A DNA stretch of 64,000 nucleotides, from positions 6,831,501-6,895,500 of the forward strand of contig JAQMRL010000011.1 of the NCBI GenBank assembly GCA_035578175.1, given 5' to 3'. A program made the position numbers and the translations under genes. The DNA comes from Catonia carolina. Lineage: Eukaryota > Arthropoda > Insecta > Hemiptera > Achilidae. Shown piece after piece: positions 55,965 to 64,000 of this stretch (position 1 is its first letter; every line of letters starts with the position of its first letter). The notes below the pieces were generated by a model. That model did no database searches and had not been told where the DNA came from. It saw only the letters and a program-made list of their open reading frames with translations.

Positions 55965-56520
55965 CAATTTTTAAAAAGGCTTATCTTTGACTAATGACAA
56001 AAATCATCGGTGATTTTTGTATCTACTCTTTAAGAGGAATAAAATAACACTAGTTTTGTTTCTAAATTCCGACTTTTTTGTTGACTTCCGGTTTTGGGCT
56101 ACTTACGGTTGAAACAGGAACTTCAAGCCCAATGATTTCTGTATCTACTCTTTAAGAGAAATTAAATAACACTAGTTTTGTTTCCAAATTCAGACTTTGA
56201 TTTCTTGACTTCCGGTTTTGGGCCACTTCCTGTCGATACCGGAACTTCAAATCCAATCCAGGCTCTTTGCCTATATGTGTAAATTACGAATCCGAAAACT
56301 GTTTGTTGGTTTCTCTTGTAGTTTCTGACTTTGATTTTTTGACTTCCGGTTTTGGGCCACCTCCGGTCGAAACCAAAACTTCAAACCCATTCCAGGCCCA
56401 TTACCTTTTTGTGTATATTACGAATCCGAAAACGTTTTTTGCTATCTCTTTTAGAGTCTGACATCTGAGTGTGACGCACGGCTGAACAAAACAAAATAAT
56501 AGATGATTATTTTAAAAATT
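55965..56520 (-). repeat. Repeat-D copy 4, three tandem units
   Basis: Three successive units at about 55998-56130, 56131-56320 and 56320-56465. They share GACTTCCGGTTTTGGGC, GGAACTTCAA-CCCAAT and, in the first two, TGTATCTACTCTTTAAGAG. Spacing is uneven. It is the only multi-unit D array in the window. Confidence 0.7.
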
Positions 56521-56680
56521 GTCACCAATAAATAAACTATTACATTAACCATATTATCTAGACTAATCTCGAACTATGTTGCAATATGTTTGTTCTCCTC
56601 ATTAGTTTAATCTACTATGAAAACGATTCTGGAAACTTAAAAAGGTTCATCTTCAAGAAAATTAATTTGTCTTAACAGTT

Positions 56681-57098
56681 TTAAAGCATTTGTTGTTTAG
56701 GTCAGCAGCCGAAAGGTTGGTTTGAACCTCTAAAGGTTTACTAAGTAAAAACTAGGAGTGAGGTGGTTTACTTTTGCCTTCCTCACTGATTTGAAATAGT
56801 ATGCTTATCAGCATGCCAGGCCCTCCAAAAAGCACCCACTTTCCAACCTGCAAATGACACCTTCAATTCATTCACCACAGGATCTGGCTGTAAAATGAAA
56901 TTCATTACTCTCAGAGGAGATAACTCTGACTAATGTCTTTTACACCTCTACCTCTTCTGTTCTTAAATAGTTCAGTCATATAAATATAATTGACTGACTA
57001 TGTGATAAGAAACAGAACAATTTTTGTAGCCCTGGAACCAACAGATCGAGTGCAATTAATTTAACACTCCACCTGCCCGTTATTGGCATTTAAGCATT
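56681..57098 (-). mobile_element. SINE-A copy 13, full length
   Basis: Element 56691-57088, with TTAAAGCATT on the left and TTTAAGCATT on the right as probable target duplications. It carries a short extra ATAAATATA in the body. Confidence 0.85.
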
Positions 57099-57099
57099 A

Positions 57100-57760
57100 A
57101 TTCTACCTTTAAGTTGATAACGTTCTTCTTCTTCTAAACATATATCAATAATTCTATTATGTTTTTACACTTTGGAAGCTTCAAAATGAAATCTGATTTA
57201 TGCGTTGGTCTACACATTTGATATTCTGTGTTATTATACTGTAATATTTCTCAGGATATTCAATGTTATTATATATCATCATAAGTTGATTTCTTGTCAA
57301 ACTTGTTATTATTCCTTTCATAAATATTACAATATTCAATTAAAAATAACATGATCTTCCGATCTTCCTACATAACTGTCCTTTTACAATTATTTGATCA
57401 TTAATTATTAATATTTACAGTGCATTTTATATTCTAGTTTTTTAATATTTACAGTGCATTTTATATTCTAGTTTTGATTAAATGATCGTTTCTTTCAGTA
57501 CTTTCATGATTATCCGTCGTTGTAAATTTTAATGATCATCTATTAACTTAAATTAGGTAATGTCTGTAAATTTAAATTGATTTTATCTTGAATTTTTTAG
57601 TTATTTATTTATAATTCTCTTTTATTGTTATTGTGGGAATTATAAGTAAAATTGTTACGACATTTATTTATTTAAAGATGAAGTTTTTCTGTTTTGTTTT
57701 CTTTATTTTTTAAAATGGTTAGTAGAGTTCAGCAACCACACATAAACGTACTGGAAAATA
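57100..57760. other. No recognised gene; 34-bp tandem duplication
   Basis: AT-rich DNA. Contains the tandem pair at 57408-57475. Confidence 0.4.
57408..57475. repeat. 34-bp tandem duplication, two units
   Basis: TTAATATTTACAGTGCATTT and the next 14 bases are repeated once, essentially identical. Confidence 0.9.
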
Positions 57761-57764
57761 CGTA

Positions 57765-58708
57765 TAGGGTGATTCAAAAAGAGCGCCGGTTTTGATATAT
57801 CAAATTAAGAGATTTATTTTATTGAAAAACTGAAAATAAATACATCAACAAGTTCATCTTACCTTCCGATTTCATGTATGAAAAATGATGTCATGCATGT
57901 GTCCTCCTCTACTGCGCTGGCACGCATCAACTCTGTCCATGAAATTGGATATTACTGCACGACAAGTTTCGACTTCCATTTGCCCGAAAACCCGTCGAAT
58001 TTCCTCCTTCAAGTCATTGATGTTTCGGGGTTTATTGGCATACACCAATGACTTCAGATGACCCCAAAGATGAAAGTCACAAGGCGTCAAGTCACACGAC
58101 CTTGGTGGCCATTGATGGTTGGAATTACGAGAAATGATGCGATCCTGGAACCGTTCACGGAGCAACAACATTGTTTCTCGTGCAGTAACTGAATTTTATA
58201 CGGGTGATATTGGAGATCGTACCTAAGAATTCTCCGTACAGAAGAACATCGTAAACCCAATTGTTGAGAACGGCGACGTATTGATTTTGCTGGGCTAACA
58301 GCCACACTGTCACGTTCTGCTCAGAACGCAACGTTCTGCTCAGTTCGGCCAGAACGACGACGTCCAGAACTTTTAAGGTCGACTGTTGAACCCGTCTCAA
58401 AAACCTTTTTCATGAGCCTGCGAACTGTTGATTCATTCGGTGCTTCATTACGTCCTAGAGTACCGCGAAGTCGCCTGACAGTAGCAGCATAACTCTCTCC
58501 ACTCTGGTAAAATGTTTTGACGATTAACACTCGTTGTGCAATAGTAAACTTCTCCATGGTTAGACACAGACTGCGAACAAGAGAAACTACAACTGAATCG
58601 TCAATCGGAATGTTCTCCGAAATAGAAATGAGATCTAACAATGTTGCCAACCGATAAACAAAAATTTACCAGCCGTTTAAAAACCGGCGCTCTTTTTGAA
58701 TCACCCGT
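57765..58708 (-). mobile_element. Tc1/mariner-type transposon, internally deleted
   Basis: Termini read GGGTGATTCAAAAAGAGCGC at the left and the same at the right in reverse, continuing CGGTTTT. The flanking dinucleotide is TA on both sides. The 944-bp interval carries both ends of a transposase gene on the minus strand but lacks the catalytic middle. Confidence 0.85.
57872..58557 (-). pseudogene. Mariner-type transposase, catalytic core deleted
   Basis: Starts MEKFTIAQRVLIVKTFYQSG (first helix-turn-helix). A 19-bp direct duplication at 58312-58343 (ACGTTCTGCTCAG twice) then shifts the frame. The second helix-turn-helix follows as SIRRRSQQLGLRCSSVRRIL and HPYKIQLL. At about 58180 the frame jumps to ARETMLLLRERFQDRIISRN, WPPRSCDLTPCDFHLWGHLK and GHMHDIIFHT. 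Only the third catalytic aspartate block (PCDF) is kept. The first two acidic residues and about 100-150 residues between are gone. Such derivatives can move only if an intact relative supplies enzyme. Confidence 0.85.
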
Positions 58709-58711
58709 TAG

Positions 58712-59034
58712 TTATTTCCGTTCGTGGAAGTATTCTCACAAATTATTATTGTTTATTTTAGTGTTTACTGTTATAAGTTTGTAGTTGTGGAAAACGTACA
58801 AACTTGTCTGAGTAGTTAGATTACAGAAAAACATGCACTCATGTGTTTTTGAAAAACGATCAATGTGTGTTTTATTCTTTTGAGGGAATCAAAAAAATTT
58901 CACTTTATTTTATATGTTTATTTAATTCTACTGGATTTTCAGAGTAAGCTGATATACAATAAAAGACGTTTTGATTAGGTTTTATATTGTTTATTGATTT
59001 TTTAAATTAACACCATTTGATTTTTACTTTCTCT
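58712..59034. other. No recognised feature
   Basis: AT-rich DNA. Confidence 0.35.
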
Positions 59035-59035
59035 T

Positions 59036-59385
59036 GCCTATATAATCATATAGGAAGGAAAGTATTGTTTTCGTATCGATTTTTCGAAATCGAGTTTTCA
59101 CCGGATCTGCACGTTTTCAGACCCCTGAACCCAAAAAACATGTTCTTAGCGATTGGTTTGTATGTGTGTGTGAGCCTAGTTTAGCGTGAAAGAGTAATTT
59201 TCCGTACTTTAAAGCCAAACTGAGGTTGATTTTCATTTTGCGTCTTTCACTCATGATTAAAATAAGGTTATATTTTTTTAGGCTAGGTTTTTTTGTTTAT
59301 TTCTAATGTTTTATTACTAATGTTAGGTTATATTGTTCATTATTTGAATTGTTAAGAGAAAGTCGTGTGAGTGTTTTACACCAGA
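59036..59385 (-). mobile_element. HINE-B copy 9, internally deleted
   Basis: Both ends are present (ACTTTCTCTTGCCTATATAA to TTTTACACCAGA) but about 600 bp are missing. The TG tract (59161-59172) joins directly to GAGCCTAGTTTAGCGTGAAA, so one break lies at the microsatellite. Confidence 0.85.
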
Positions 59386-59389
59386 TTTT

Positions 59390-60395
59390 TTTTATATTGT
59401 TTTTCAGGGACCTGTCAAAACTTTTAGTTTGATAACTTTTGATCCTCTACGTTTTGAAATTTGTATTATTGTTTTATAGAAATGTAACTTTTCGTTCGTA
59501 TAGTTGATAGTGGTAGCTCTGTTGTTTATCTTGCTTTCTGAATTATTTTACAGCTGATTTTTTCCTTACGAGTGATTTAATTGTTTGTTCGTTTTCTTTC
59601 AATTAAGTTTTTCCGTACAAAATAGTACAAAATAGTTTTTTTCTCAAAAACGGTTAGAGATATTGTCTTGAGATTTTCACAGTACAGTCATTGTATAGGA
59701 ATACACATTTTTGGCAATTTAACAAAAAAATTGCTCAAACAGATTTTATATTTACAAATACTTTAATTTTTGGAAGTAATTGACATTACCAACCTCAAGT
59801 TTTTTCTGATGAACTGAAAGTTAATTTGGCAAACCTCCATGTTAAAATGTGTATAAAAGTTCAATAAATCTGTGTAAAAAATTCTCCCAGTTATCTCTGC
59901 CACAGACTGAGAAAATGTTCTTTGTGTTAGTATGCAGATTGATACGAGGACCGGGTCCCTTAATTTTTATTTTAAAGATTTCAGTACTAAATACTTTGCT
60001 ACCTACTATTAATTTCTTATCATAAATCTTTTCATTATTTATATTTAAGTCGGTTTCCGTTAAGTAATGGAATCAATTATAAGTAGCCTAAATGTGAAAG
60101 CTCTTGTTCACTCATCACCAATCGTTAACTTCGATAAAGTAGAGGGCTGAAATTCGATATATCTGTTTCGTACGACTTCAACAAAAACTAAAGGATTTGG
60201 ATTTTGTACTCAGGTGAATTTTTATTAGGTAATATATTAATTTTGTACTTTCCTGTAAAGCTACAGTTATAAATATTGGTAAGGGTTTTCTGTAAGAAAT
60301 ACTTAAAATCCGTCAAAGACTTGAAATTTGTTCATTGCTCCTAAGGGATAGAAAGGTGGTAACTACTCATAGAAATAATATTCTGGCTGGTAGGT
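59390..60395. other. No recognised feature
   Basis: AT-rich DNA without supported frame or repeat. Confidence 0.4.
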
Positions 60396-60399
60396 ACAT

Positions 60400-60642
60400 C
60401 ACCAGTCCATTTTCCGGAACCCAGAACGCCATTTTTTCTCCCTTTGACCCCCTCCTCTCTATAGTTCTCATAACTCCATCCGTCCATTCCTTTTTGGATC
60501 GTCCTCGCTCCCTCGTTATAGCTGGAACCCAACGCCAAATCTTCTGTAGCAGCCTGTCCTCCTCCATTCCTCGCAGATGACCGTTCCCAGTGAATTGTCC
60601 TTCTTCAATCTTGTCAAATAATAAGTCCTTATTAAAAATCAA
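60400..60642 (-). mobile_element. LINE 3' fragment
   Basis: The 91-codon minus frame reads GQFTGNGHLRGMEEDRLLQK, IWRWVPAITRERGRSKKEWT and DGVMRTIERRGSKGE. It corresponds to the FGHVxRMEDxRLPKxI and GRPRxRWxDGI blocks at the end of a LINE reverse transcriptase. No catalytic part. A different family from the other LINE relics. Confidence 0.65.
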
Positions 60643-60649
60643 TTCATTC

Positions 60650-62575
60650 CTAACTCAATCTAACAGTCAACTGACAACTTATCCTCTACAAACTCATCTC
60701 CATAACTGTTATTCTGTATTCAAATCTTGGTTGGAGCGTCCAAACCTCTGAGACTTAAATTAAAGAGCTTTCAGCAAAAAAAAAAGAAAAATTCTCTTCT
60801 TAGTGTCACAGGCATGTGATCACTTCACAAAACGGGATGTAAAATTTTGGTGATGGCATTATTTTTCCAAAATATCATTGTCTAGTGTGCCATCTGACGT
60901 TAAAATAGTGCCAAAATATTTTTGTACTCATGTGTAATCTGAATCATTCCTTAGACGATTTGGATATGACACGATAAACTAAAAAAAGTGCTAAGCTGAT
61001 TTTTAGAATTACAGATCTACGAAAGGCTAACGAAATAATGTTTAGTTCTTAGGGCATCGATTACCATGGTCATTATCCCTTTCAGTATTGATATATCCTG
61101 AAAATGATACTTACAAAAAGTAAAGTGTGTGTTGAAACCCAGAAAAGCAACATACCATTTATGACACCCCTGTACCCTCTAAGTTTCTCGCAATTAGCTA
61201 ATTACATGTACGCCTACATAAACTTTCGAATTGACCAAATATCTAACGTGCACCGTGTTAAACTAATGCAAAATATAGTACAGAATGCAAATGTGAAGTT
61301 GATTGATTCAATTTAAGTTTGCTGTTTGAATAATTGTTTCTGTTAAATCTCATTACAGCCGTTAATGACAAAGTACGTAGTTAATGTGAATAATTGTGGA
61401 AAATTGAAATCAACATTTTGTAATCGTAAGCTAGGAAAATAATTGAAAAAGGAAATTCGCACAATGAAATCACTCACTGAAATTGCATTTTCAACTTTTT
61501 TAGTATGGGTATTATCCAGAAACTCTTAAATTTCTTAAATTGCGTAGTAATTTTTATCTTATTATGTTTCGTTATTCATTTAATGGACGACTTTTTTGAA
61601 AGTAAACAATTGAAAAAATGTTATATTTAATAAAAAGATATGATGTAATGAGGTCGGGGTGAATGTCTTTATTTAAAAACAAATTCAAAATTTTTATTAT
61701 TTTTTTATGACTGGTCTTAAAGTAATCTTTTAATGTTTTCTTGTGTATTTTTATTTAAATGTAAACTAACTAATGAATGTCGGTTGCATTATATCGAGGT
61801 TAAAATGAATTCTCAAGTTGGACAGATCCCATTGTAAATTTGAATTGTTTCCAAAAGTTTTGAGTTAGACACACTAATCTGCTGTATGTAATGTAGTGTC
61901 ATTAATTTCTTCTAGCTCGTCTCAGCGCATTTCAGTTCATTTCATTTCACTTCAAACCAAATTAATATAATAAAATATGATTCCCATTATTATTGTTATT
62001 GTATTATTTATATTACAGTCATTATTTTTGTTAATGTAATTTACAAAAATTTATTATTATATTATGTCATACTGAAATTAAGTCGCTCAAAAGTATAATA
62101 TTATTAATATTCTTTTTGTAATCGCTCAAAAGTATAATATTATTAATATTCTTTTTGTAATCTGTTTTAATTAAGCGCAGATGAATAATTACTCTTTCGG
62201 AATAATAACTCAGTAAGCTAACATCGTTTTTAAGCCTTTTTGGAGAATAATTCATATAGTTTTAAATTTACCATACACACTCATGCACACACACGCTAGC
62301 ACGTATCCAAAGCTATCTGAATAATGTTCGGATAGAGGAGACTGGTTCACGCGCTATGTGAGCTATCAGTACCACAAACTATTTAATTTAATGAAATAAT
62401 TTACTTATTGCCCTGCGTGAACTTGTTTTAAATTATCTTCAGTTTATAACAAACTATTATATACGTAATTATAATTGTGAAATTTAAAACGCTTAAAACA
62501 TCGATTACGTGGAAATTGTTTACGGTTTTAATATTACCGATTTGTTAGATTTACAAAATTATTAATTTAACTTAA
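60650..62575. other. No recognised gene, 1.9 kb
   Basis: AT-rich DNA. The 70-codon frame at 61104-61316 has no known motif. A perfect 39-bp tandem duplication is at 62083-62160. Confidence 0.4.
62083..62160. repeat. Perfect 39-bp tandem duplication
   Basis: TCGCTCAAAAGTATAATATT and the next 19 bases occur twice back-to-back without a mismatch, indicating a young duplication. Confidence 0.95.
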
Positions 62576-62578
62576 AAA

Positions 62579-62745
62579 TGGTTATCTCTGTGGCGTAATG
62601 GTTAGCCTACTAAGCGGAGGTCCAGGGTTCGATTCCCGGCTAGGGTCTGGAAACTGTTACGTGCCAAAACCATTGTTACAGTTTCTTAACCTACAGTAGT
62701 CGCTAATGACAAAGCTGTTGATACGACTTTAAATAAACAAAAAAA
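62579..62745 (+). mobile_element. SINE-C-tailed SINE with a different tRNA head
   Basis: Head: A-box GTGGCGTAATGG, B-box GGGTTCGATTCCC. The body (GGAAACTGTTACGTGCCAAA) is unlike other SINE-C copies. The tail (GTCGCTAATGACAAAG, GATACGACTTTAAATAAA) is the shared SINE-C tail. The acceptor stem does not pair, so it is not a working tRNA. Confidence 0.8.
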
Positions 62746-62765
62746 TACCTATATGAATTTAAAAA

Positions 62766-63712
62766 TCTGGTGTGAAACACTCACACGACTTTTTCGTGCC
62801 AATGCAAATAATAGACAATTATAACCTAACATTAGTAGTAAAACTTTAGAAATAAACAAAAAACTAACCTCAATAAACATAGGCCTAACCTAATTTTAAT
62901 CATGGGTGAAAGACGCAAAATGAAATTAACCTCAGTTTGGCTTTAAAATACGGAAAATCACTCTTTCACGCTAAATTAGGCTCTGTAGAGAAAAATGCTT
63001 TCAATAAAATTCCTATAAATTTGATTATTAATCTTTTGTTGTAAATTGCGTACTTAGGCTGAAATCGTAAAAAAAAATTATTTTTTACACGTTTTCGTGA
63101 GAAAAAAAACATAAAATCACTAATTACCGCTAATTTAAGCGTTATACAAAAAAATGTTTTAAATAAAAGTTGTTGGATTTTAAATTTTCTACAACTTTTA
63201 TTATATAGTACATTTTTGTGCTAAAATGAATATTAAAGCCGCTATCTTAAAAAAAAAAAACATTTTTTTTACGTGAAAACAGCCGCTATAAGAATTTCAG
63301 CAGATATGGCGCTTACCTTATCTTGTAGAGCATAAAAAATTTAGTAAAAGAGGCGATTTTTAAAAAAAAATTTTAAAATAGATTTTAAAATCGTAGGAGC
63401 CATTTTTGAGAAAATCGCAAGAAAGTGAAAAATTTACACGAATAAACTACTACTTCCGGTTGACCGATTTTGATGAAAATGTTCGTATCGGGTCCTGTAG
63501 TGGTATCTATTTTGTTTCTAGTTTCAAGTTCGTACGATGTTCCGTTCTTGAGACATTCTGTTCACACACACACACACAGACTAATCGCTAAAAACATGTG
63601 TTTTTGGTTCAGGGGGTCTGAAAACGTGTAGTTCCGGTGAAAACTCGATTTCTAAAAATCGAAATGAAAACAATACTTTCTTTCCTATATATTCATATAG
63701 GCAACTGAAAGT
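62766..63712 (+). mobile_element. HINE-B copy 10, full length
   Basis: Starts TCTGGTGTGAAACACTCACA and ends AGGCAACTGAAAGT, with a short (CA)n at 63566-63578. The 61-codon frame at 63406-63591 is within it and not a gene. Confidence 0.85.
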
Positions 63713-63722
63713 ACAAAAAGAC

Positions 63723-63864
63723 TTACCGGGTTGTTCTAGAGGTAAAAATGTCGCCGCGAGTCAAGTGGCTGATTATCGGAGACGATGTTTCCTGGTACAA
63801 ATCCTAGTAAAGGTGGTTACTTTTATACGGATTTAATTACTTGAATGGTTGGGGTTCAATTAAT
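63723..63864 (+). mobile_element. SINE-E copy 5, partial
   Basis: Head with A-box-like TTGTTCTAGAGG, B-box-like TGGTACAAATCC, and the start of the body (GGTTACTTTTATACGGATTT, GGTTGGGGTTCAATTAATC). It is then replaced by SINE-C sequence. The palindromic arm is reduced. Confidence 0.7.
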
Positions 63865-63865
63865 C

Positions 63866-64000
63866 AATCTTATGATGCGGTCTTGGGTTCGAATCCCACT
63901 TAGGCCCGGGATATTTTCATACGTTACAAAAAATCATTTCATCCTTTACAGTTACAACTCAACGTCGTCGCTAATTACCACTGTAGTTGATGCGACGTTA
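63866..64000 (+). mobile_element. SINE-C copy 5, fused to SINE-E, reaching window edge
   Basis: Joined to SINE-E without a gap, it begins ATGATGCGGTCTTGGGTTCG (B-box side) and runs through CATACGTTACAAAAAATC to GTTGATGCGACGTTA at the window end. The A-box half is missing. Confidence 0.8.

Noticed and set aside
55998..56465. CRISPR-like array
   Set aside because: Only three uneven, diverged units with no constant short repeat and spacer pattern, in a eukaryotic repeat family found singly elsewhere.
62579..62645. tRNA gene
   Set aside because: Promoter boxes are good but the acceptor ends do not pair and the sequence continues into a SINE body and tail.

Overview
This window looks like AT-rich, gene-poor DNA of an arthropod, most likely an insect. 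I infer this from the kinds of mobile element present (mariner/Tc1, hAT, PIF/Harbinger, jockey-like LINEs, tRNA-derived SINEs, HINE/DINE-like elements with an internal TG microsatellite). I cannot name the species. I found no convincing host gene, rRNA, true tRNA or CRISPR array, and no operon-like layout. Long reading frames are absent; every coding stretch I recognise is a broken transposase or reverse transcriptase piece. The window is either intergenic or part of a long intron.

Most recognisable DNA falls into repeat families, named here for cross-reference. SINE-A is about 390 bp, has a (CAA)n tail and target duplications of 9-13 bp, with 13 copies. HINE-B is about 960 bp, has shared end motifs and an internal (TG)n tract, with 11 copies. 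SINE-C and SINE-E are tRNA-headed. Repeat-D is a module present singly and in tandem. There are also two solo-LTR copies and an orphan LTR primer-binding site.

Layout. 1-14.9 kb: SINE-A end, head-to-head SINE-E pair, several LINE 3' fragments, HINE-B, SINE-C, orphan primer-binding site. 14.9-24 kb: solo LTR carrying a nested SINE-A, a cluster of SINE-A copies, HINE-B and repeat-D. 24-28 kb: two foldback mariner-type elements with opposite architecture, one with two 5' ends and one with two 3' ends. 28-44 kb: LINE fragments, duplicated unique DNA flanking a SINE-A, a solo LTR with a nested HINE-B, a PIF/Harbinger element with a transposase exon, and a quiet 41-43.6 kb stretch. 44.8-51.2 kb: SINE-A split by a hAT element, two MITEs, HINE-B, and a 1 kb long inverted repeat. 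51-64 kb: LINE fragments, a MITE, more SINE-A, an internally deleted Tc1/mariner element, HINE-B, and a SINE-E/SINE-C chimera at the right edge.

Nothing here forms a working pathway. The most unusual features are the independent long inverted repeats (about 1.84-2.59, 24.9-25.7, 27.0-28.0 and 50.1-51.2 kb), which would fold into long hairpin RNAs if transcribed. Two CAG|GT sites also resemble recursive-splicing ratchet points. Family assignments come from reading motifs by eye, without any database search.
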